NCBI GenBank assembly: GCA_027475525.1
Contig: JAMWFC010000005.1
Span: forward strand, 806,001-870,000
Length of the DNA: 64,000 bases
Source of the DNA: Macrolepiota albuminosa
Taxonomy: Eukaryota; Basidiomycota; Agaricomycetes; Agaricales; Agaricaceae
Direction of reading: 5' to 3'
Part shown: one piece after another, positions 23,073-34,971 of the stretch
How positions within the stretch are numbered: the first letter of the stretch is position 1
Layout: each line of letters opens with the position of its first letter
Notes under the pieces: model-generated
Databases searched by the model: none
Seen by the model: only the letters and a program-made list of their open reading frames with translations
What the model was told of the DNA's origin: nothing
Program-made: the position numbers and the translations under genes

Positions 23073-24906
23073 ATGGCTTCCAGTGATGTTCGCAATGCTT
23101 CTACAAACTTTGGGCTCTATAATGCTATCATATTCGATCTCGGCGACGTACTTTTTACTTGGTCTTCATCCCCGAAATCTCCTCTTCCTGCAAACCTCTT
23201 CCGCAGAATCCTTTCCTCTTCTCACTGGTTCGAGTATGAAAAGGGCAATCTGGACGAGGCCCAAGTGTACTCCCTCGTTGCGAAGCAATTTGCAGTCGAA
23301 CCTGCTGCCGTCAAGAACACATGCCAAATTTCGAGGGACTCTCTGCAGAGCAACGAGAAAATACTGGAGGTCATTAGAGAGCTCAAGGAAACGGGCCTCT
23401 CAATCTATGCCATGTCCAACATATCAGCGCCGGACTGGGAGATTTTAAGAGTGAAAGCGACCCCAGAAGAATGGGCGCTATTTGATGATATATTCACATC
23501 GTATGTTTCCCACCTAACCTATCTTATGTCGGATGCAAGTTTACTGATGGTCTATTTTCAAGTTCTTCTGCTGGTCAGCGCAAGCCAAACCTTAGTTTCT
23601 TTAAACACGTTATTGAGAAGAGTGGTATCGATCCTTCCCGCACCATATTTATAGATGACAAGTTGGAGAACGTCTTAACAGCGCGATCTTTCGGAATGCA
23701 TGGAATTGTTTTCGACGACGAAGCCAAGGTAATTAAAGACCTCAAAAATCTATGCTATGACCCCGTTCTCCGTGGAAAGAGGTTTCTATCCTCTAACAGG
23801 AAGAATCTGAAGTCTGTGACCTCGAACAACATTGAAACCCCGTTCTCCGTGGAAAGAGGTTTCTATCCTCTAACAGGAAGAATCTGAAGTCTGTGACCTC
23901 GAACAACATTGAATTATGGAGGTATGCTCCGTGAATTTCACCCTTACCCAATGCAATCTAACTAATGATTCTTCTCAGAACTTTTCACAACTTCTAATCC
24001 TCTTAGCTACGGGTGATGAGTGAGTTTAGTCCTTGTTCATACATATTGTAAAGTGTGATGTACTCGAGAAGGTCTCTAGTCCATTACACCATGGAGTCTC
24101 CAGGACTGTTCAACTTCTTCCAAGGTCGTGCGGTACTCACTACGGAATGTTATCCGTGTGTTTTATTCGATTTTCCTGTAGAAACTTGACGTGACAGTTG
24201 CCCATCAGGAATGACTTTGATACGACTTCAATCGGCCTTACTGTCTCAGCCCATATTGGTGCGGACACCAAACATAAAATCATGAATGAAATGCTCCAGT
24301 ACCAGGACTCGGATGGGATCCTCCAAGTATACTTTGACCACAATCGTCCTCGTATGGGTAAAACTTGAAACCTTTTCCTGAGTTAACGGGGTTGCTAAAT
24401 AACTATCTTCTATAGATCCCATTGTCTGCGTAAACGTGCTCAACCTCTTCTATAAAAACGGAAGAGGCCATGAACTATCAGCGACACTTGACTGGATTGA
24501 GCAAGTTCTCAAAAATCGCGCATACATTTCAGGATCATATTACTACCTCGGTGCTGACCATTTCCTGTTCTTCCTGTCCCGTCTCCTTCAGAATTCTGCG
24601 GAGGTGCGCGCACGCCTCGGGCCGATGTTCAAAGAGCGGATCACGGAACGTTTCGGTACAGAAGGGGATTCCCTTTCTCTTGCTGTTCGAATCATTGCTG
24701 CGACGGTAGTGGATCTCGTAGACGAACGCGATCTCAAATCTCTCCTCTCTAAGCAGTGCGAAGATGGTTCGTGGGACAATGGCTGGTTTTTTAGATATGG
24801 ATCATCTCCAACCGTCATCAAAAATGACGGTGCAACCACTGCACTTGCCATCTGGAGCATCGAAGAGGTCCAATCGCTGCGCAACAACCAAACACTCCAA
24901 CTCTGA
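23073..24906 (+). CDS. HAD-fused class II sesquiterpene cyclase (drimanyl-type, AstC-like)
   Basis: One polypeptide with two parts. The N-terminal HAD-hydrolase-like domain has all four motifs: FDLGDVLF (I), AMSNIS (II), GQRKPN (III) and FIDDKLEN (IV). The C-terminal part is terpene-cyclase-like with NDFDTTSIGLTV (about 24210-24245), a DxDTT motif of protonation-type (class II) cyclases, then SDGILQVYFDHNRP, YYLGADHFLFFLSRLLQ and DGSWDNGWFFRYGSS, ending EEVQSLRNNQTLQL. Known relatives (AstC of astellolide biosynthesis and its basidiomycete homologues) cyclise farnesyl diphosphate to drimane-type diphosphates; that this protein does so is inference. Introns lie at about 23503-23560, 23930-23980, 24020-24070, 24154-24208 and 24355-24416. 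A 77-bp duplication (23760) and one lost G near 23927 (ELWENFSQLL) hide the fusion in the raw frame. No P450 or transporter cluster adjoins it. Confidence 0.82.
23760..23913. repeat. 77-bp exact tandem duplication 22
   Basis: Period 77. Lies in the linker exon between the HAD and cyclase parts (PVLRGKRFLSSNRKNLKSV). Confidence 0.97.
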
Positions 24907-26074
24907 TTTAAACTTTGTTACTTCTCCTCTTGAAACTTTCAAGGCAGGAAGGTGTACGTGCAGTGCACGATTTTGAAAGATATATATGTCTAGATCTTTG
25001 ATGAAGGACGAGAGGAGATGTAATTACTACTCATGTTATTCGAGGTATTGAAACTGCGCAATGAGAAGTCAAACTCTTCACCTTAACCTCCATATCCTCG
25101 GCTTGCAACAGGTTTACTAATATAAGAGAGATTAGAGACATCTGTTGATACAAATTGTCCGAACTAGTCCAGGAGTCGAGGTTGTAAAAACCCAAACGGG
25201 TGCCAAAGACTGGTACACCAATAATTCACGGTCAGTGATCATGGAGAAATGTCAAGGGTGCACTCGGCGAAAGCAGATATATATTCTTGCCTCTCACACC
25301 TTGGAAAAATCACTGAAACGACTTTACGCTTGGCCTCGACATTTCAGACAAATACGTCCAGCCGAGCCTTGGATGACGCCTAATACACTACCTTGATATC
25401 GGTTCAGGTGCCTCACAGCCAGTTACATGACTCACTACATAAATAGATGTATTGCCGCTTCGACTTTGGCAAATTACGACATTTTCCGCGCCCTTTTCAT
25501 AGCGGATATGAATGAGTTTTTTAATGGTTGGCTATACGACAACAATTATTACCTTTTAGTATGCACGCATCAACCCACGAGGGTTCGGCAAGCATGGTTC
25601 AGAAACACTGCCAGCCCGGTGGATCCGGACGTGCAGTCGATGACCAAGAAGATCCAACGACCTGCTGAATCTATATCAACTGCTGGTGGTTAGTTACCAG
25701 TCTATATCTACTTGTGTTAAGTATTCAACATGGAGATTCTCTCAGTTCGCGATTCGGAAACTTTCCAAAGGGACATTGACAGTAGTGTACAATCCAGTAC
25801 GTATGCAGAAAGAAAAAGGTATTAAACGAATGACTAACGAACGACATATAGTCTTTCGTACGAACTCGCCTAATCTGGGAAGCATAGTGAGAGAACTGAT
25901 GAATGATTGATGAATGCAAGGGAGAAGATAGGCAGTATAGTATGCATTAAAATAAAGAAGGTGGTAACCATAATAATGACAGCACAAATATCCAGAGAAT
26001 TGAAAAGACGAATGAGTGGAAGGGATCATATAACCGTCCCAAGGGATCCGTGAAGTCGACCAACCATATACAAC
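24907..26074. other. Intergenic region without recognisable gene
   Basis: 1.2 kb between convergent genes. Small ORFs on both strands show no recognisable domain. Confidence 0.45.
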
Positions 26075-28561
26075 TCACATGATAACACACTTGCAGCATC
26101 CGCCGCCTTCTTCGTCCCGGTCATCCGGTAGTTGTTGTGTTGCCTTTGACCGGTTCCCCAGGTCCGCGGTCGTGGCTATGGGAGCAGGAGGTTTCATCTT
26201 CGTCGAAGGACCAGGAGCATAGTCCGAAAACGGCGCTGGCGACGGGGCCGTACGAGTAGGAAGCCGTGTCTGATCATGACTGTCGATGTACGTCTGGTAT
26301 AGCGAAGGTACTGATGGCTTTTCTTCCTCAAGATGTGGTTTAGGAACTTGGAATTCGGGTCGATGTACGTCTGGTATAGCGAAGGTACTGATGGCTTTTC
26401 TTCCTCAAGATGTGGTTTAGGAACTTGGAATTCGGATGCCCGAGATCGTCCATGGCGATGAATTCTGGTTCTACGTCGCGTACTCGCCGATTCTTTGAAT
26501 CGTCATAGCCAAAGGTTCCAGGTGCCTAGAAGGGTGGAAAAGAAGGTCAGAGGGGCAGGGGTTGGAGAAGAACGAATAAACACACAGGGGCAGGCGTTGT
26601 GTGGACCATCCGCGGCGCAGAGTTCCCATCCACTTTCTGGTAGTGCTCGTCCAGACCCCTCTTACGCGCCACAACAGGAAGTACCACCTGCGTTACATAA
26701 ATCAGCATTAATGGTTATGGTGAGACAGGATTAAGAGGAAAGACCATTAAAGGTGGTAGAATGATACTCACATCGTCCCAGTTACCTTGATGCGGTACTG
26801 GCTGGGTCCACTCTGGAATGGCGTCAATCATCATCTCGTCGTTGTCATATCCAGGCGTCGGATATCGCGCTACACTCCTGCGCTTTGCCTCCTCATCCAA
26901 ATCTTTCTTTGACGCCACTGTTTTCGCACGCGGTTTCCCAGCCGGCGTTCTTGGCTTCGATGCAGCCCGTTTATTTGGCGTGGCCTTCACTTGCTGTTGC
27001 GAGCGCTGTCGGGACTGTGGCGGTGGTGTATGGGATGAGGAAGGCGTCGGAGGCTCGCTCGTGCCACGGATGATCGGTGTTGGAGTCACGACGCGCGACT
27101 CGGATGATTGACGAGAACGTGCGGGTATCTTTGACGGTCGAGTGGCAGCATTTCGGGAATCGGGTTGTTTGGATAGGATGGTGGTGGGTGTAGGGCTGCT
27201 GTGCGTTCCATGAGTTTCATGCTGCAGTGAGGTTGTTCCATTCAACGTGGCACGGCTCAAACCCTCGTCCAAGGTGCTGTCATCTTGCCTCCAAGTATGT
27301 TCATTCTCGTCCTTGTCGCGCGCGCCATGGCCATAGACTTCATCCTCATCAACGAAATGCCCTCCTTCTGACCCGTCCATATCTGTCAAAGGCGCTTCAT
27401 CCAGAACTCTCCCAGCCCGCCCTACGTCTTCATCATCGAGATGCAGACTCTCCCTCTCTCTGCTGCCATCTCCAAGCCAGGACCCGCTGTCCGCTCGTTT
27501 CCTTCTCATCTTTGCCCCCTCGTATCGTTCACGCTCTCGTGCCCGTATTGTGTGCCCGTAATTCGCGATATCCAACATCTCTTGCCGCCGGCCGACTCGG
27601 AGTTCGCCAACCCCACCATTACGGGAGACCTCACCACGATACCAGTGCTCAAATGGGCGTTCTTCGGATTCTGTTGAAGGCCGCGGAGGTCCAATGTCCG
27701 GGGAGGCTGACCGTTGGGAGGGTGTCTTGGAAGACGATGCGGAAGCGGGGTTGAATGGTGGAGGTTCATTCAGGAGGCCGAGGCCCACGTTGGTATTTAC
27801 GTCTACGGCAAGGGTGGCGCGTGGTACGGCAGTAAGAGCGTACCGGCTATTTTCTGCTAAGGCAGAATGAGACACGGGGGTGGTGGGGGTACTCGTGGCA
27901 TGATGACCATTAGTAACCGGAAACGACAGACCGCGGTCCTTATTGGAGACGTTGGTTGTTACCGAAAGAGGAGGCGAGCGCCCTGTAGGCTGCGGTATTC
28001 GCGTCGGCCGAACGTCAAGGCTATGCATGAACTTATCGTTGCCAGGTGGGCTGCCTTTGGTCTTTGGGCGGGGAGTTGTTCCGTAGGCGAGTTCCGATAG
28101 GTAAGGCTGGGAGTAGGTCCTTGAGCGTTGAAAGTGTGACGCTGAGCCCGGGGTTGGAGACGAAAGCTTTCTTTTCGACGGACTGACACCAATCGGTCGC
28201 GAGTTGGCTGGTATTCGGTCCAATGTTGTTCGGGGCGCTGATTTCTGGTATTTGTTGCGCATGACACTAGCATTACTCTGAAGAAAAGGAGAAGATGGGG
28301 TATCCCTAGCATTGATATAAGTGGTGGCCGTTGTCAGGTCGGTGTGCATTGATATGTAGTGGTCGTCCTGGGACGTCAACGACACTGCAGACATGCGCTT
28401 CGCGAGCGTCCGGCTTTCGCTTTCGAGGCCTGCGATGCGAGTAGTTAGGAACATACTCACAAGAGTTGCATGTGTGCAGCCATACGTTTCCTGAGAGCAG
28501 GTACAACTTCCTCGTCCCAAGACGGGCCATTCGGATACCGTACAGTCTGTATTTGAGCCAT
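26075..28561 (-). CDS. Large disordered protein with C-terminal CaaX prenylation box
   Basis: Not recognised as a named family. Start MAQIQTVRYPNGPSWDEEV at 28561, a short helix (LESESRTLAKRMSAVSL), then more than 500 residues of Ser/Pro/Thr/Arg-rich sequence with one conserved-looking block FEHWYRGEVSRNGGVGELRVGRRQEMLDIANYGH (about 27520-27620) and acidic stretches. The end is GGGCCKCVIM: a Cys-aliphatic-aliphatic-Met CaaX box, predicted farnesylated, with two upstream Cys that could be palmitoylated, so a membrane-anchored scaffold is likely. Stop at 26075. Exon tail HLEEEKPSVPSLYQTYID-SHDQTRLPTRTAPSPAPFSDYAPG. The 77-bp duplication at 26282 and a lost C at its edge (about 26436) interrupt the last coding stretch. 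Basic motifs such as SPSKRKLSSP could bind tubulin or acidic lipids, but that is speculation. Confidence 0.72.
26282..26435. repeat. 77-bp exact tandem duplication 23
   Basis: Period 77, in the last coding part of the CaaX protein gene. It is the last duplication before a 22-kb stretch free of them. Confidence 0.97.
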
Positions 28562-30863
28562 ACTTACCGCCTCGGCCCGCCAGACAGAAAGACAGAGCTC
28601 CTGAACGCCAGATGGGCCAACAGAAGGAAGGAATGGAAATCTACTCGGCACAAAGCAAGTGTCGGCCACCAAGATGCGGCGAACAACTACAAATTCTTGA
28701 CCGTGAGAGCTATTCCCGCTTATCATATATATCAGCCATCACAATCCCTTTTATAGCCGCCGTAAATGAGGCCCTTCTCGAGCTTCCTTGGCTCATGGGC
28801 CAATGGTTGTGGGTCTCTCACCGTTCCAAAGACATCACAAACCTCGTATCAAATGGACTTTTGTGAAGTACTTTTACTAAATCTCGGTTCAAAGCCACCT
28901 ACCTGGAATTCAACACCTCCCGAACTAAAAGTTAACAAGCTTCACGCGCACAAAACCCGTAGTCTAAAGCTTGAATGTAGATCTTTCGCAAGCCGAATTC
29001 AACTCCAATGGTTGCGAAATCTGGGTCTGCAAGTTTGCTCAACACTAAACTCGCCACTTTAGGTGGGTTTAAAGGAACTCTATGCCTTAACTCGCAGCAG
29101 AAATTACCTGTAAGTAGGCATATGTGAGTTTCGTCCGTTATCTCGTGTTTTGAGATTTCCTAAACGAGCATCGAATGGCCTCGAAGTCAGTACAACGTTG
29201 CCAGCACATGGCCGTGGCGGCAAGTCCGATGTCGGTGCACGATGTAGTCAGGGGTTCATAACTATACTTACGATCCTCCGGATGAGAAACGAACATGCCA
29301 ATCCTCGCTCGGGGGAGAGCTTGTGACTCTTCCGGACACCTCGCGAGATGTGTTCCGGGACAAAACAGGTCTATGACTGAACTGGGATCGTGGAGGTACT
29401 TAGCATGCGCTGGCAGAAGGCGCCGAAAGGATCACTCGAGGCCCATGCCGCGCGGCACGACGGACTGGAGAACAAGGCATTAGTACAGGACTCCTGTCGC
29501 TCGACTTTTCGGACCGCCCCGTTGGACTGAATTGTTCCTGAGTTGTTTCATTGCTCGAGTTTCACGTTTCCGCTAGCTTCTTCTGGCAATGGGGGTCACC
29601 AACTGATACACTGCCAGTTTGGCAAACTCCAGCGAATTTGACGCCCTCTAATCACTTTCCCCCTTTAAACGGGCCAACAAATCATTGTACGCAAGTGAAA
29701 GTGATTGATTTCCGATCAAAAACAGTACTTTTGGAGAGGAACGACTGCGGCAGATGATAACGCATTTCAAGTTTGATCCAGGTTAATGGAGATGGAAATA
29801 AGGTTTGACGTCCTGAGAAGTACTGTACCGCCTTCTCGTTCGGCGCTTGACTCTGATTCAGGCGCCCTTTGCTGTGCTTTGCTGAATATGATGGGGAGTA
29901 GTAATTAGATTGGCTGATCTTGAGCACGGGTTTCATGACGTGAAGGACCCGAGACTGGGAACTGTGCAAGTTTTTTGTCAGGACATCATTGGCTGCGGCG
30001 GCGGATAGTTCCTATATCGTAGTTGGCTCACTCGAATAAGATATGTTTATTATTAGAACTTCGATCACTCCGACCTCATGCAGTCAACGTTGTGGCGGTC
30101 CTGGTTACCCTGTAAAGTGCACCTGAGTTCTGCCCTGTTCTGCCGCCCGATAAGGATTTTGAGTATTCGAATATCACTATCAAATCTCCTCGGACGTTTT
30201 CAAAAAATAGACTAGAAAATGCTTCTGTCCCATATCAAATAAATATCACACCTTCCTGAACTTGGTTTTTACGTTCCTAATAAATCGTGAAATTATACAT
30301 TGCACTGAAGCGTCTCATGAGGAGAGGTCTGGACTTATATTCATGCTCAGAACTCTTCATTGCGCTCGCTACTTATATTTCAGCCCAATTAAGCAGGTAC
30401 CAGGCCCGAGCGCAAACGTAATGGTGAGAACATTGTCTACGTCGTATGTAAATCAATGTTCAAAAGGATAAAAGTTACAGTGAAGGACAGAACTTTCAAA
30501 GACGTCAAATATGGTATAATTTTGACTGCTCTCATGCATGTCGATTGACAGCTTACTCGCAGCCTGGCACCCACCATATTCAATGTCCAAAAAAATTGAT
30601 TGTCGTACTATGTTGCATCCCAATGAGGCGCAATGCTCATGATGCTGTTCAAGATGGTTTGGTGTTATGGAATGCCTTTCATCAAACACCAAAGTCACAA
30701 GCGCCTTTCAACGGTTGCCAATGGCACAAAGCAATTCTTTAGATGCTTGAACCTGGTATATATCGAACCTGACCGGAAAATCAGTCGATGTTACTTTGGG
30801 TACTTGTACATATCAGGATTATAACGATCCCTTCCAACCAGGACTCGAGCTGTGCAATCAGGA
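28562..30863. other. Intergenic region without recognisable gene
   Basis: 2.3 kb upstream of the CaaX gene and downstream of the M64 peptidase. Several 60-100 codon ORFs exist on both strands, none with a recognisable motif, and no tRNA or transposon ends were seen. Confidence 0.4.
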
Positions 30864-32978
30864 TTATGTCGAAGCAGAACCACAAGTAGTTGAAATTTGA
30901 TATGTGGAATTAGCAGTTAACAAGTTATCCTTATCCAGGCGTACCTCCTCAGTGGCGAAAGCGACACTGATAGAATATGTCCCTATAGCTTCCAAATCGT
31001 TTAAAGCGAGGCGCGTCTGGTTGGTGAAGTCATTGAGAAGCTTGTGGTCTTTCCACCACTTGATAGTATAGCTCTCCTGCGTGCGCGTCTGGTGCGAGCG
31101 GAACTGGGCGAGTGGAACTAGTTTGAGATCAAGGGTCTTTGTCCATCCGAAAGTGGAGTTCTCGTTTGTTTTCAATTCTCCCTGTTCACAACCTTCTTGA
31201 ATGCCATCGATAAGGTTGACGCGACGCAAGAGAGAGAGCCATAGCCCTTCGATGCAAACTTTACAAAAGCCAGGCGTGGTGACCAAACGCATAAGGCAAT
31301 CATCGTTTGTTGGTCTGTAAGACGTCTGGTTGTCTTCAGAGAAACTGAAGGGAACAATGAATTGACTTCAAAATATAATGAGCATCGATACAAACGTTGG
31401 ATAGACTCCGTAATTTCCTGGAATAGATATGAACCTAAAAGACGATAAGCCATGACAAACGGTTCAGCTTGCGCAAAAAACATACTCGTCCTCCGTCCCA
31501 TATTCGAGGACCTCTACGCTACACAATTGGGCAACACCTTGCCTCTCCTGATTGAGCAGGATGAACTTCACCTCGTGTTGTCCACCGTTCAAGCCTATGT
31601 CCTTTGGTATGTCATAATGCCAACGGTCCAGACCAATATCCTTCCGGGGTATCCAACTCAGATCGACTCCATCTAGCTCAACCCTGAGATCGCTGGCCTC
31701 AGGAAGTCCAGAAAGTGAGAATTTCACGAGATATCGGGTATATGTGCCCGAAGATACAAATGTCGTTGACCATGATGTCGAGGTGTTGAGCAGCGTCCAA
31801 GGATAGAGTTGTACGGGCATTACAGACCGCTCAACTCGAGGAGGACTTTGTGCCTGTTCTGAAGAAAGCCAATGCGCCCAGGGGACAGGTTGAGATAAAT
31901 TATGATAGGCATTGACTCCGAAGTAAGCGAAGCCGCCATCGTACTCTTCACCAACGTCAATGATAGAGTGACCCAACTCGTGACGAAGAACAAGTGGGCC
32001 ATTGGCGAGCGATGAAGTTATCACGCTAGCATGGTTCTTGAGTACGAGATACATAACATGGACTCAATGGTCGTACGTGAATTCACCACCCAAACCTATT
32101 ACGGGGAAAAATTGAAGTTACAAGTTTGTATGCGTTTACAACACGCAACGCTTACCACCATAGTAGGGATCGTTACCTGTGCAATCTATTAGGGTGGAAG
32201 TACTAATTCCATTTAGGAGCGCTACGTTACCTAACAAGATAGGATAGTCACACTGATCTCCGAGCGAGTCGCAGGCCGCTCTTGCAACCTCAGGCTTGCT
32301 GTAGTATACTCCTCTGAGTTCTGTACCGTCTCGGTACAGGCCGAACGGCGTACTACTGGATGTCCACAAGCCATACATGACGATTCCAAAATCCACTCAC
32401 TTCTTTGGCTCTCCGCCGACACCTATTCCGCTCTTTTCAGCAGATGTTAGTTACTATTGTACTATACGTTGTGAGATTATGAGCAATTAACCTCTTTGCT
32501 TGGTGAAAAAGCTGCCCAAAAGTTGAGAAGGGGTTTGACGGTAGCAAATGTTTGATTTGCAGAGATATCTTCAGCAAGTCGAGTCGCATCTGTGACAAAT
32601 TTATGTCGCTCTTCCGGAAGATCTTAAAGTAGTGTAAGACACTTCTGTAAAGCAATCGAGTGACCTACACCCGTCTGAGAAAAATACGAGATCAACCCGG
32701 TTATTGATTGGACCAGACACAACAAGAGGGAATAGTTCTAGGGGTGGACTTGGAACGTCCTCATGTGTCACGCCTGTAGGTAAAGTCATTTTTTCGCATT
32801 TACCCGGACGTAAGTTCGATCGAAATTGGTTTGGGCTGGTGAGAACAGCCTGACCAGTAGGTTCAGCAGAGCATCCTTATAGAAGTGTTCATAATAAGGA
32901 ATAGGTGCCTTAAGAAAGTTTGAGCCATCGCTGCTTACTTAAAGCTAGTGGAGCAAGGAAAAGGGTTGTAAGCAGCAT
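30864..32978 (-). CDS. Secreted metallopeptidase, M64 (IgA-peptidase-like) family
   Basis: Zinc peptidase predicted to be secreted. Start MLLTTLFLAPLALS at 32978 is a signal peptide, followed after an intron by YYEHFYKDALLNLLVRLFSPAQTNFDRTY and DVPSPPLELFPLVVSGPINNRVDLVFFSDG, the family's N-terminal strand. The middle has RHKFVTDATRLAEDI, NQTFATVKPLLNFWAAFSPS, RDGTELRGVYY and CDYPILLGN. The active site is VLRHELGHSIIDVGEEYDGG (about 31925-31985), the M64 zinc motif. The C-terminal part (KFSLSGLPEASDLRVELDGVDLSW, CVEGLW-like CIEGLWLSLL, KTLDLKLVPLAQFR) resembles the beta-rich domain of fungal members; stop at 30864. About ten exons. M64 enzymes are known mainly from bacteria and fungi; the natural substrate here is unknown. 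Confidence 0.82.
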
Positions 32979-34971
32979 TCCGACCTATGTCGAGGTTAAC
33001 TTGGTCCTCGTATCGTTCAACTCGGTGAATCTGGGAAACGCGTGGTTACGTTTCTCACGTGAGTGTGACCCGTCCTTATTTGGGAAGACAACTGCAACAT
33101 TTGTTTCCGCTTTATACGGTTACTAACGGTTACCAATTGTAAAACTGAAAACTTCCCAATACAAACTACCTGCTTGATGTTCTTGCACTCACCTGAACCT
33201 TACTAACACACCTTATCATCATTATCTTTCACCGTGCCGTTGGTAATTAGGGCCTTGAGGTACGATTTATGCATCATGCCAGTGTTCTCTACATGGTACA
33301 CCATATGTAAGGTTTCAAAAACTGATTACTACGCTCTCCTTTGCATAAGTCTAGTCCTCTCATTGCATTGCTCAACGGATCACGATATAGCCTCACAAGC
33401 TGTGAAGTTTCCATCCATGAGTCATGACTTGAAGGCCTACTTAGTGCAATAATCATACATCTGAAAAAAGGGCGTGAAGAGTTGCATGTGTAACGTAAAA
33501 GGTCACCTTGCCAGGTCGGAGTAGATTCTACACTCAGGAATTGCCGGAGCGTCGTTTTTTTTTGGAAGTTAACATGACTGGAAGCACAAGACTGTCTCCT
33601 CGGAACGATGTTGGCTAGAACTTTATCCAGCACCAATAGGATTATACTGAGGTGCCCGCTCTGGAAGTATGGTCGACTTGAAGACGAGGGCATGGTACTG
33701 TTTGGTCAGAATGAGGGGCTGAAAGGGACCAATTCTCAGGTGCTATACTATACCCCTGTTCGCTAAACTTACCTCTCAAATGGTCTTATCATATACTCCT
33801 CCACTAACTTCCATTGACAACTGTAACGAAAGCCGAGCTCTAAGTCTTGCCTCAGGCGTTGTCATCGGGCCCCGAGAAAAGTTATTTAAGGCCAAAGACC
33901 GTTCTGACGATCTCACGTAAAAGTGTTCGATGGATCCATGCTAATAATCCCACATATACATATATTGATAATTATGGGGACTACAGCTAGGTCCACATTC
34001 CTAGGAGACGTTTCAGCGCTTGGCGCCTGAAGTCAGGGATTACAAGCTGTCCTGGAAATCAGAGTTACAAAATTGCTTCGCATGTAGTTTTCGAATTTAT
34101 CATCACTACACAAGCCTGATATGTTCGGTAATAGGATCTGTACGGCAACCAGATCATGGCTTATGCCGGTGTTTGTACTTGATCTTAATAAGTTTCTATC
34201 CCCATGATTATATCAGGAAACCTCACATTTACTAAATGCTAGAAATTTCTCTTGAGAAACTGTCTTACCCCTGGTCTATTGTAGATATTTTGCAATGTCA
34301 GTATTTTGCGTATGCTTGTTGAAGTGAGCGCCATGGTCCATACCTGTAACTCATCAAGAAGTAAACTTCCATCTCCTGTGGTGGCCAATGGACATCTGCT
34401 CCACTGTAATGTCAGGAAGTAAGTATGTATCAATTTCGGATCAGAACCATAGAGTATCTGACATCGCTCCAGTTTAGGACTTCCCGGTGATATTGACGAT
34501 TGAACTGGTTTACTAATTCAAGTTGTGTTAAGGACACAGATACTCAAGCTTCAAGGGTTAAACATTCAGATGCTGTGTCTCTTATTTCTTCTCCTGAAAG
34601 AGTGTTGCCATTATCACCTTGGCAGCCTCTGTATTTGGACAACCTGTATGATTGACTGATTAATGGTAGTTGAAACGGTAGTCTCGACCCTTTTCCATAC
34701 TGCAACATAGGCGTCAGTACTCAGCACTCAGTGGTGACGTGCCAGAGATGATTATTCAGCCTGGCGGCAATACAATCATTCTATTGAACAAGCTGTCAGA
34801 CATGCGTTCAACGCTAGTAGTGTTAATAGCAAAATTCGTATTACCCTGGAGTTGCGAAGGCCTGATTGAAGAGAAAGATGGAGTACTTGAATATTGTGCT
34901 GCCAAACAACCGTCAATACACAGATTTTTGGGCGCGCTTCTTGCCGTCGACATACTACATATTCTAGTCTG
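32979..34971. other. Intergenic, divergent promoter region
   Basis: 2 kb between the divergent M64 and Cic1/Utp30 genes. One CACGTG (TCTCACGTGAGTG context) lies at about 33057-33062. No gene recognised. Confidence 0.4.

Noticed and set aside
2933..26435. CRISPR-like or minisatellite array of 77-bp units
   Set aside because: The units are unrelated to each other and each occurs only as a pair; no spacers, no array.
23073..28561. Terpenoid biosynthetic gene cluster
   Set aside because: Only the cyclase is biosynthetic; neighbours are a membrane carrier-like protein and a CaaX scaffold, with no P450, oxidase or regulator.
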